A stretch of 64,000 bases of DNA from an uncultured Clostridia bacterium. Its GTDB lineage: Bacteria; Bacillota; Clostridia; TANB77; CAG-508. The translations under genes and the position numbers were made by a program. The notes beneath the pieces were generated by a model. It had not been told where the DNA came from. It saw nothing but the letters and a program-made list of their open reading frames with translations, and made no database searches. This document shows positions 54,505 to 62,498 of the stretch, piece by piece; position 1 is the stretch's first letter, and each line of letters begins with the position of its first letter. The stretch covers positions 177,778 to 241,777 of the forward strand of contig CAKPLT010000001.1 in the NCBI GenBank assembly GCA_934167755.1, read 5' to 3'.

Positions 54505-54657
54505 GTAAAAAGAATTATTTGTAAGATCTAGTAGTTCGTTACTTGTAATTTCGAGAAAAAAGTAAAAAAATCATATTAACAATCAAAAAGAACAAAAAAT
54601 CAAAATAAGCTATAAATTTAAAAGAAAATATGGTATAATCATCATGGTGAATAAAAA

Positions 54658-55395
54658 ATGATCAATGATACAGAATTAAAAAAATATTATAATGAAATAG
54701 AAAACAGTTGGGAAAAATACTTAAAAAAAGATAATGTAAAAATGCCAAAACTATTGGTAGGAAAAAGATATACAATTAATTCATTAGTGCTTGTATATTT
54801 ATATTCAAAACTTGGAGAAAAAGTATCAAAACAAGAATTAACTGAATTCTTAAAATTAATGGGAATTGAAAGTAATGATGTTCAGCAAGCAAGACATTTA
54901 GCTCAACAATCAGGATGGTATATTTTATCAGGAACAAGAGAAGACAGTGAATGCAAGAAATTTGAAATAGCACCAGGTGAATATATGTTAAAAACAATTA
55001 TAGAGCCATATCCATCATATAAAAAACTAAAAAGAACTGAATCACTAAATGTAGATTCATGGGATGGACTTAAATCAATATATGATTATAGATGTGCAAC
55101 TTGTGGTTCAAAAGAAGGAGAAAAGAATTTTCTATACCCAGCATCTAATACAACACTGCAACAAGGACACAAAGATCCAAGTAAACCATTAACAATTGAT
55201 AATACAATTCCACAATGCCAATTTTGCAATAGAGCTAGTAGAAATTATTTTGTATTTGATAATAAAGGCAGAGTAGAAAAAATAAATGATCCACAATTTG
55301 TATTAAGATCAAATAATGAAGTACAAAAAGAAATGTTAAGGCTGTTAATTGATAACAATTTCGATTTTGCAATAGAATATATTAACAGCAAATAA
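54658..55395 (+). CDS. HNH endonuclease, restriction-like
   Basis: 245 residues. The N-terminal half is helical (winged-helix-like: LVLVYLYSKLGEKVSKQELT). The C-terminal half has an HNH/zinc core: DYRCATCGSKEGE, QQGHKDPSKPLTIDN with the catalytic His, and PQCQFCNRASRNYFVFD with the second Cys pair and Asn. This architecture matches type II restriction endonucleases of the HNH class, but no methyltransferase is adjacent. A weak GGTGA site precedes it. It lies just outside the right end of element 2, in an operon-like row with the next gene. Confidence 0.8.
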   Translation: MINDTELKKYYNEIENSWEKYLKKDNVKMPKLLVGKRYTINSLVLVYLYSKLGEKVSKQELTEFLKLMGIESNDVQQARHLAQQSGWYILSGTREDSECKKFEIAPGEYMLKTIIEPYPSYKKLKRTESLNVDSWDGLKSIYDYRCATCGSKEGEKNFLYPASNTTLQQGHKDPSKPLTIDNTIPQCQFCNRASRNYFVFDNKGRVEKINDPQFVLRSNNEVQKEMLRLLIDNNFDFAIEYINSK

Positions 55396-55408
55396 AAAGG
55401 AGGAAAAT

Positions 55409-56383
55409 ATGTGTACAGCAGCAACATATAAAACAAAAGACTTCTATTTTGGAAGAACATTAGATTATGAGTTTTCTTATAATGAAGAAGTAACAATAAC
55501 GCCAAGAAATTATCGATTTAATTTTAGAAATAAAGAATCAATAACAAATCATTATGCCATAATAGGAATGGCTTATGTAGCTGATAATTATCCATTATAT
55601 TATGATGCAATAAATGAAAAAGGATTAGGAATAGCAGGACTAAATTTTGTTGGGAATGCTTATTATAATGAACCACAAGAAGATAAAGATAATATTGCAC
55701 AATTTGAATTTATTCCATGGATTTTAAGCCAATGTACTACAACTAAAGAAGCAAGAAGATTAATTGAAAAAATTAATTTGCTAAATGTTTCATTTAGTGC
55801 TCAATTACCATTAGCACAATTACATTGGATTATTTCAGATTCAGAAGAATCAATAACAGTAGAAGCGGTGAAAGAAGGAATTAAAATATATGATAATCCA
55901 GTAGGAGTATTAACAAACAACCCAACATTTGATAAACAATTATTTGCTTTAAATAATTATATGAATTTATCTAACAAATCACCAAAAAATACCTTTGCGC
56001 AAAACTTAGAATTACAACAGTATAGTAGAGGAATGGGAGCAATAGGACTTCCAGGGGATTTATCATCACAATCAAGATTTGCTAGAGTAGCATTTGTAAA
56101 AATGAATTCTGTATCTGGTGAAGATGAAAATGAGAGTGTAAGTCAATTTTTTCATATACTTAATTCAGTTGATCAGCAAAGAGGTTGTTGCCAATTAGAT
56201 GATGGAAAATATGAAATTACAATTTATACATCATGTTGTAATGCAACTAAAGGAATATATTATTATACAACTTATGATAATCATCAAATAACAGCTGTTG
56301 ATATGCATAAAGAAAATTTGAATGAAAATGAATTGGTTAGATATCCATTGATAAATGGCGAACATATAAAATATCAAAACTAA
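55409..56383 (+). CDS. Choloylglycine hydrolase family (bile salt hydrolase-like)
   Basis: 324 residues, RBS AAAGGAGG. N-terminal nucleophile hydrolase whose Cys2 is exposed after Met removal (MCTAATY). The family residues are visible: FGRTLDYEFSY (Arg16, Asp19), the central Asn segment ADNYPLYYDAINEKGLGIAG, VGVLTNNPTFDKQ (Asn) and GLPGDLSSQSRFARVAF (Arg). Bile salt hydrolases remove glycine/taurine from bile acids; penicillin V acylases share the fold. The LPGDLSSxSRF and DYEFSY segments are as in intestinal bile salt hydrolases. There is no signal peptide. It supports a gut habitat. Confidence 0.9.
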   Translation: MCTAATYKTKDFYFGRTLDYEFSYNEEVTITPRNYRFNFRNKESITNHYAIIGMAYVADNYPLYYDAINEKGLGIAGLNFVGNAYYNEPQEDKDNIAQFEFIPWILSQCTTTKEARRLIEKINLLNVSFSAQLPLAQLHWIISDSEESITVEAVKEGIKIYDNPVGVLTNNPTFDKQLFALNNYMNLSNKSPKNTFAQNLELQQYSRGMGAIGLPGDLSSQSRFARVAFVKMNSVSGEDENESVSQFFHILNSVDQQRGCCQLDDGKYEITIYTSCCNATKGIYYYTTYDNHQITAVDMHKENLNENELVRYPLINGEHIKYQN

Positions 56384-56405
56384 TTTTTTATTAAAAGGAA
56401 CAAAA

Positions 56406-57098
56406 ATGATTACTTATACAATAAACAATATAAAAATAAATATAGAAAAGAAAAAAGTAAAAAACATAAATATAAAAGTGCACTCAGACATGCAAGTATA
56501 TGTATCATGCCCCAAAAGAGCAAACATAGAATATGTAAAAAAAATAATTTCTAATAAAAAAGATTGGATAGAAAATCGAATCCGAAATTTAAAAGAAAGA
56601 GAAAAACAAGAAAACAAAGAATACATTTCAGGAGAAGAGCATTATTTTAATGGGAGAAAATATAATTTAAAAATATATCATATAGCAAAATCAAAAAAGT
56701 CATATATATACATTGACAAAGAAAATTATGAATTTATCAATATGTATATACCAGAAAGTGCAACAGTTGAACATAAAGAAAAATTAATGAATAATTTTTA
56801 CAAAGAAAATTTAATTCCAAAAATAAATGAATATATGGAAAAATGGTCATTAACATTAAATATAAGACCAAAAGGATACAAATTAAGAAAAATGAAAACT
56901 TTATGGGGAAGTTGCAATATAACAAAACAAACTATTTTATTTAATACAGAACTTGCTAAGAAAAGAGATCAAGCAATAGAATATGTGGTAGTTCATGAAT
57001 TAATGCATTTAATAGAAAAATATCATAATAAGAGATTCTATTCCTTACTAGATTACTATTATCCTAATTGGAAGACAAGTTATCAAATGCTAAAATAG
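56406..57098 (+). CDS. YgjP/DUF45-type metalloprotease
   Basis: 230 residues. C-terminal zinc site VVHELMHLIEKYHNKRFY (HExxH plus downstream His) and the preceding LWGSCNITKQTILFN are the hallmarks of the YgjP (DUF45, WLM-like) family. The N-terminal beta-rich part (VKNINIKVHSDMQVYVSCPK) matches too. AAAAGGAAC precedes the ATG. The substrate is unknown; the gene is often found beside type I R-M operons, and here lies near the defence island. It is probably co-transcribed with the hydrolase before it. Confidence 0.88.
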   Translation: MITYTINNIKINIEKKKVKNINIKVHSDMQVYVSCPKRANIEYVKKIISNKKDWIENRIRNLKEREKQENKEYISGEEHYFNGRKYNLKIYHIAKSKKSYIYIDKENYEFINMYIPESATVEHKEKLMNNFYKENLIPKINEYMEKWSLTLNIRPKGYKLRKMKTLWGSCNITKQTILFNTELAKKRDQAIEYVVVHELMHLIEKYHNKRFYSLLDYYYPNWKTSYQMLK

Positions 57099-57114
57099 AA
57101 TATAAAATGCATAA

Positions 57115-57144
57115 GAAAAGGGAACCTTTAACAAGATCCCCTAA
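57115..57144 (-). terminator. Terminator of the Cys-rich gene
   Basis: On the minus strand GGGGATC, loop, GTTCCC then TTTTCTT: a short intrinsic terminator, also able to end the convergent YgjP gene. Confidence 0.65.
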
Positions 57145-57156
57145 AAAGATGATTAT

Positions 57157-57327
57157 TTAACTTTTATTATCGTAAGGGCAACGGCTGGAACCATCACAAT
57201 TTGGTACACAATTGTTTGGGGTAATTCCAAACTTTTTATGTGCATTTCTTTGGGTTTCAGCAGAGTTTTTTCCTTTACAAGTTCCTTTACACTGGTTGCA
57301 ATAGATATTTTCTGCAAAATAGTTCAT
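57157..57327 (-). CDS. Cys-rich 56-residue hypothetical protein
   Basis: Minus-strand reading frame too short for a usual ORF screen. Start ATG at 57327 behind GAAAGGA (57333-57339 complement). The protein has six Cys: YCNQCKGTC (C10, C13, C17) and later C40, C44 and C50 (NNCVPNC, SRCPY), pointing to a metal-binding or disulfide-rich fold, or a modified-peptide precursor. It has a terminator. I do not recognise the family. Apart from this gene, its terminator and the mfd promoter, the 57099-57495 gap is empty. Confidence 0.7.
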   Translation of the reverse strand: MNYFAENIYCNQCKGTCKGKNSAETQRNAHKKFGITPNNCVPNCDGSSRCPYDNKS

Positions 57328-57495
57328 CTTTTTGTCCTTTCACCAGATAAATCTGGATTTTATATGTAAAACTATAAGTTACACTTTTAGTATAGCACAA
57401 AATAAGAAAAAAGTCAAAAAAATCCAATAAATACTTTCGCTTATAAAAAAGATATGGTATAATAAATCATATTAAAACAAAAGGAATGAGAAAAA

Positions 57496-60400
57496 ATGAA
57501 CACCATATTAGGGGAATTAGGAAAAAATTCGAAATTCTGTGAATATATAAAAAAAATAGAAAATCAAAAAAGTCCGATAGCTATATCGGGCTTAAGTGAT
57601 GTAGGAATGATACAAATGTTATCAGCAACAAAAGAATTTGCAAAAAAGCCAATATGTATAATTACATATAATGAAATACAAGCAAGAAAAATAGTAGAAG
57701 ATTTAAAATATTTTACAGATAAAATAATATATTTACCTAAAAAAGAAATAGTAACATATGACTATGTAGCAGAAAGTAAAGACTTACCATATGAAAGAAT
57801 TGAAGCATTAAATAAAATTCAAGAAACCAAAACAGGAATAGTTGTAACAACAATAGAAGCAGTTGCTCAAAAAATGATAAGTAAAAAAGCTTTATATAAA
57901 AATGTTCTAAAATTTAAAATTGGAGAAGTACATAACCTGGAACAAATCAAACAAAAACTTGTTGATTTAGGATATGTTAGATATGATTTAATAGATGGAA
58001 GAGGACAATTCAGTATAAGAGGTGGAATTATAGATATTTCTTTAACTGAAAAATTGGGAATAAGAATAGAACTTTGGGGAGACGAAGTAGATTCAATAAG
58101 ATATTTTAATATAGTAAGTCAAAGATCAACAGAAAATACAGAAAAAGCAACAATATATCCAGCACATGAATATGTATTAGAAAAAGATATTTCAACAGTA
58201 GTAGGAAAAATAAGAAATACAATATATGCAGAAACTCTTCAATCACAAGTGGAACAAGATATAGAGGTAATAAAAGCAGGAAATTATATTAGTAAAATCG
58301 ATAAATATCAGAATTGTTTTTATGAAGAACAAGAAACAATATTAGATTATTTAAACGAAAAATTTATTATAGCATTAGATGAAATAAATAAGATAAATCA
58401 AAGACTAGAGAATATAAATTTAGACAGTCAAAATGTAGCACAACTACTAATAGATAAAGGAAAAATAGTTCCAGATGCTATAAAAAATATAATAAATTAT
58501 TCACAATTTGATGAAAAATTAGAAAATAAGCAAATAATATATTTAGCAAAAAATGATGATGAAATCAGAATGCAAGCAGAAAAATATAACTGGGTATACA
58601 AAGAAAAGAATTTTTATAAAAGTGAAATAGAAATACTAATAAAAGAATTACTAAAAGCACAAGAAGAAAAAAAGAAAATTTATATATTAGCAGAAACAAA
58701 AGAAAAAGCAAAAAAGATATGCTTATTATTAGATGAATATGAAATAATAAATAAATATGAAGAAAAATTAAATCAAACAATAATAGTAAAGAATAATGAA
58801 AGTTTAGTAACAGTATCAGTTGGAAAATTATCAGCAGGATTTGAATGTTTTGATACAAAACAACTTGTAATAACATCACAAGAACTTGTAGAAGGAGAAA
58901 AAAGAAAAACATATAAAAATTCAGCATTTAAGGAAGGCCAAAAAGTAGTATTTGCGGATTTAAAAGTAGGAGATTATGTTGTACATAAAAATTATGGAAT
59001 AGGAATTTTTATTGGTGTAAATACTATAACAGCAGATGGAACAACAAAAGATTATATAAAAATAAAATATTATGGAGATGATATTTTATATGTTCCAACA
59101 AACCAATTAGATAGTATTAGAAAATATGTAGGTGGAGACGAAGGCGGACTTAAAATAAATAAATTAGGTACAAAAGAATGGTTAAAAACAAAAGCAAAAG
59201 TAAAGAAAAATTTAAGAGAAGTCGCACAAGAATTAATCCAATTATATGCCAAAAGAGAAAAAGCAAAAGGATATGCATTTTCAAAAGATACGCCATGGCA
59301 AACTCAATTTGAAGACAGCTTTCCATATCAAGAAACAGATGACCAGTTGCGTTGCATAGATGAAGTAAAAAAAGACATGGAAACAGACAAACCAATGGAC
59401 AGATTGCTATGTGGAGATGTAGGATATGGAAAAACAGAAGTTGCAATAAGAGCAACATTTAAAGCTGTAATGGATGGCAAACAAGTTGCATATCTAGCAC
59501 CAACAACAGTACTTGCAGAACAACAATATAAAGAATTTAGAGATAGAATGTCAGGCTTTGCAGTAAAAGTAGAAATTCTAAATAGATTTAAAACTAAAAA
59601 ACAACAAAATGAAATAATTAAAAAACTAAAATTAGGAGAAGTTGATGTTGTTGTAGGAACACATAGAATTTTAAGTGATGATGTAGAATTTAAAGATTTA
59701 GGGCTCTTAATAATAGACGAAGAGCATAGATTTGGAGTAAAAGCAAAGGAAAAAATAAAACAATATAAAACAAATGTAGATGTTTTAACAATGACAGCAA
59801 CTCCAATACCAAGAACATTGCACATGTCAATAGTTGGGGTTAGAGATATGTCAGTAATCTATGAGCCACCATATAATAGGAAACCAGTTCAAACTTATGT
59901 ATTAGAATATGATAGAGAAGTAATAAGAGAAGCAATCACAAGAGAACTAGAAAGAAAAGGTCAAGTATTTTATCTATTCAATAATGTAGAAAGAATAATG
60001 CAAAAAGCTGATGAAATATCTTCACTTGTTCCAGAAGCTAGAGTTGCTTATGCACATGGACAAATGACTGGAAGTGAAATTGAAGATATCATGGAAGATT
60101 TTATTGAACACAAGACAGATATATTAGTATGTACAACAATATTAGAATCTGGAATTGATATTCCAAATGCAAATACTATAATAGTAGAAAATGCAGATAG
60201 AATGGGATTAGCACAATTATATCAAATTAGAGGAAGAGTTGGTAGATCAGATAGACAAGGATATGCATATATAACATATAAAAGAGACAAACTATTATCA
60301 GAAGTTGCAGATAAAAGATTGAAAGCGATAAAAGAATTTACTGAATTTGGTTCAGGATTTAAAATTGCAATGAGAGATTTAGAGATTAGAGGAGCTGGAA

Positions 60401-60987
60401 GTTTACTTGGAGAAATTCAACATGGTCATTTAGAACAAGTCGGATATGATACATATTGCAATTTATTGGACGAAGTTGTAAAAGAAATTCAAGGAGAAAC
60501 TGTAATACCTGAAATAGATGTACAAATAGACTTAGATGTTACAAGTTATATACCAGACGAATATATATATGATTCAAGTCAAAAAATCGAAATGTATCAA
60601 GATATTGCATTATGTAAAAATGAAGAAGATATACAAAATGTTGTAGATGAAATGATTGATAGATTTGGAAATATGCCAAATGAAATTGAAAATTTATTAG
60701 ATATTGCTAGAATTAAGATTTTATGTAAGAAATTAAAAATTAGTAAAGTTCAAGAAAAAAGAAATTTCGTAGTATTTATATTTGAACCTGGAGAAATAAA
60801 TATTGATATAAATGAACTTTTGAAAAAATATAGAAACAGAATTAAGTTTACTCAAGGAATAAAACCACAAGTAACACTAGCATTGACAGAAAATTCAGAA
60901 AAGGGAATTTTAAATGAGGTTAAGACATTTTTAAATGAAATTAATAATGATGAAAATGAAAGAAAGGAAAATGAAGAATGCAAGTAA
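57496..60987 (+). CDS. mfd: Transcription-repair coupling factor
   Basis: 1163 residues. Releases stalled RNA polymerase and recruits UvrA for strand-specific repair. N-terminal UvrB-homology (DLPYERIEALNKIQETKTGI), RNA polymerase interaction domain (VGDYVVHKNYGIGIFIGV), SF2 translocase with LLCGDVGYGKTEVAIRATF, LIIDEEHRFGVKAKE, MTATPIPRTLHMS and QIRGRVGRSDRQG, and the C-terminal TRCF domain. Full length. AAAGGAATGAG precedes the ATG. It overlaps the next gene by 10 bp. Confidence 0.98.
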   Translation: MNTILGELGKNSKFCEYIKKIENQKSPIAISGLSDVGMIQMLSATKEFAKKPICIITYNEIQARKIVEDLKYFTDKIIYLPKKEIVTYDYVAESKDLPYERIEALNKIQETKTGIVVTTIEAVAQKMISKKALYKNVLKFKIGEVHNLEQIKQKLVDLGYVRYDLIDGRGQFSIRGGIIDISLTEKLGIRIELWGDEVDSIRYFNIVSQRSTENTEKATIYPAHEYVLEKDISTVVGKIRNTIYAETLQSQVEQDIEVIKAGNYISKIDKYQNCFYEEQETILDYLNEKFIIALDEINKINQRLENINLDSQNVAQLLIDKGKIVPDAIKNIINYSQFDEKLENKQIIYLAKNDDEIRMQAEKYNWVYKEKNFYKSEIEILIKELLKAQEEKKKIYILAETKEKAKKICLLLDEYEIINKYEEKLNQTIIVKNNESLVTVSVGKLSAGFECFDTKQLVITSQELVEGEKRKTYKNSAFKEGQKVVFADLKVGDYVVHKNYGIGIFIGVNTITADGTTKDYIKIKYYGDDILYVPTNQLDSIRKYVGGDEGGLKINKLGTKEWLKTKAKVKKNLREVAQELIQLYAKREKAKGYAFSKDTPWQTQFEDSFPYQETDDQLRCIDEVKKDMETDKPMDRLLCGDVGYGKTEVAIRATFKAVMDGKQVAYLAPTTVLAEQQYKEFRDRMSGFAVKVEILNRFKTKKQQNEIIKKLKLGEVDVVVGTHRILSDDVEFKDLGLLIIDEEHRFGVKAKEKIKQYKTNVDVLTMTATPIPRTLHMSIVGVRDMSVIYEPPYNRKPVQTYVLEYDREVIREAITRELERKGQVFYLFNNVERIMQKADEISSLVPEARVAYAHGQMTGSEIEDIMEDFIEHKTDILVCTTILESGIDIPNANTIIVENADRMGLAQLYQIRGRVGRSDRQGYAYITYKRDKLLSEVADKRLKAIKEFTEFGSGFKIAMRDLEIRGAGSLLGEIQHGHLEQVGYDTYCNLLDEVVKEIQGETVIPEIDVQIDLDVTSYIPDEYIYDSSQKIEMYQDIALCKNEEDIQNVVDEMIDRFGNMPNEIENLLDIARIKILCKKLKISKVQEKRNFVVFIFEPGEINIDINELLKKYRNRIKFTQGIKPQVTLALTENSEKGILNEVKTFLNEINNDENERKENEECK

Positions 60988-61778
60988 TTTCAAGTAAAGA
61001 CAATGAATTAATAAAACATATAAAAAAATTAAAAGACAAAAAATATAGAGACGAAAATAATGAATACATTATTGAAGGTGTTAAATTAATAGAGGAAGCA
61101 GTTCAAGAAAAAGCAAAAATTAAAAAAGTTATTATATGTGATGATACAACTAGAACATATGAAATTCCCACAAATGTAATGCTTGAAATTGCAAAATACG
61201 AATGTGTATATGTAACAGACAAAATTTTTTCATCAATTACACAAGTAACAAATCCGCAGGGGATAATGGCAATTATTGAAAAAAACACAGAAAATCAAGA
61301 AATTGATTATAGTGAAGATATAATAGTTGCATTAGACAATGTACAAGATCCAGGGAATCTTGGAACTATTTTAAGAACAGTTGATAGTATTGGACTAAAA
61401 CAAATAATAGTTACTAAAGATACAGTCGATGCATTTAACTCGAAGGTTGTGCGTTCAACAATGGGAGCAATCTTCAGAGTTAAAATAATTGAAACATTTA
61501 ATTTAGTACAATATATAAAAGAAATGAGAAAACATCATTTTAAATTAATGGTAACATCTTTACAAACAGATAATAGTATTTATGATATAGAATTTAATAA
61601 AAAGATAATAGTTATAGGTAATGAATCAAATGGTGTATCTAAAGAGATTCAAGATATGGCAGATGAAAAAGCTAAAATTCCTATGCTAGGTAAAACAGAA
61701 AGTCTTAATGCTTCAGTTGCTGCAGGAATTGTAATGTATGAATATGTAAGACAAAAAATAACAAAAAGCACATCTTAA
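60978..61778 (+). CDS. SpoU/TrmH-type RNA 2'-O-methyltransferase
   Basis: 266 residues. N-terminal RNA-binding domain (SKDNELIKHIKKLKDKKYRD) and SPOUT domain with the three motifs: ALDNVQDPGNLGTILRTVDS (motif 1), IVIGNESNGVS (motif 2) and IPMLGKTESLNASVAAGIVM (motif 3). It is probably a 23S rRNA ribose methylase of the RlmB/TsnR type; the exact nucleotide cannot be read. The start overlaps the mfd end by 10 bp (GAAAGGAAAATGAAG provides the site), so the two form an operon. Confidence 0.92.
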   Translation: MQVISSKDNELIKHIKKLKDKKYRDENNEYIIEGVKLIEEAVQEKAKIKKVIICDDTTRTYEIPTNVMLEIAKYECVYVTDKIFSSITQVTNPQGIMAIIEKNTENQEIDYSEDIIVALDNVQDPGNLGTILRTVDSIGLKQIIVTKDTVDAFNSKVVRSTMGAIFRVKIIETFNLVQYIKEMRKHHFKLMVTSLQTDNSIYDIEFNKKIIVIGNESNGVSKEIQDMADEKAKIPMLGKTESLNASVAAGIVMYEYVRQKITKSTS

Positions 61779-61794
61779 AAATGATGTGCTTTTT
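61763..61794 (+). terminator. Terminator of the mfd operon
   Basis: AAAAAGCACATC (61763-61774), 8-nt loop, GATGTGCTTTTT (61783-61794). It begins inside the last codons of the methyltransferase gene. Between here and 62039 I see no gene. Confidence 0.93.
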
Positions 61795-62039
61795 AGTATT
61801 AATAATTAGAACAAAAAACAGTTATTAATACTTTTGAAATAAAACATTGCCCGGACGAATTCAGAAAATATAGAAAAATTCTGATGTTAAATAAATTATA
61901 CTATATTTTAGACGAAAAGTATGTAGAAAACTGGTAGTAACCTCAAGCAGATTTTAGAGCAAAATGAAACATTAAATATATATAAGAAAGAAGTTGTCGA
62001 TTTTTCAGAAAATCTAGAGAAACTTGCGATGAAAAGTTC

Positions 62040-62068
62040 TTGATTTTTTAATTACAAAGTATTATAGT
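62040..62068 (+). promoter_or_regulatory. Promoter of the DUF6514-like/topA pair
   Basis: TTGATT (62040-62045), 17-nt spacer, TATAGT (62063-62068), followed by GGAGGGAGG. Confidence 0.65.
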
Positions 62069-62102
62069 AAATATTATAACAAAAGTGGAGGGAGGAAAGT
62101 TA

Positions 62103-62444
62103 TTGAAGAACTTTTTTGGAAGCATCTTTATAAACCGAGACGAATTATTAGATGCGGGAATAAACTATCCAATAAAAGTAGAATATTATAAAATAACAAA
62201 CGAACCAGAAAAAGAAAATAAATTATTGTATGGAATACAAGTAATAAAAACAGAGTATAAAGACAAAATTGGAGTTGAACAAAATAAAATTGAACATATC
62301 ACAAATGATGAAAGTGAAATAACCAAAATGTTAAATCTAATAAAAGAAAATGAAGTTACACCAATAGGTCTTGAAGATGTAATTATAGAAATAAAAAAAT
62401 TACAAACACTTGCAAAAAGCAAAAAATTAAGCTACAATACATAA
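62103..62444 (+). CDS. Small conserved hypothetical protein (DUF6514-like)
   Basis: 113 residues from the TTG at 62103, six bases after GGAGGGAGG; the upstream in-frame GTG is inside that site. Sequence pattern: beta-strands VKVEYYKI...LYGIQVIKTEYK, then acidic EHITNDESEITKMLNLIKEN and a final amphipathic helix VIIEIKKLQTLAKSK. Similar short proteins precede topA in related Clostridia (recalled, not searched). No known function. It is probably co-transcribed with topA 54 bp downstream. Confidence 0.65.
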   Translation: MKNFFGSIFINRDELLDAGINYPIKVEYYKITNEPEKENKLLYGIQVIKTEYKDKIGVEQNKIEHITNDESEITKMLNLIKENEVTPIGLEDVIIEIKKLQTLAKSKKLSYNT

Positions 62445-62498
62445 GAAACAGTTAAGAAAAGCTTATAAGATGCAATGCAGGAAGGAGCAAAAATAAAA

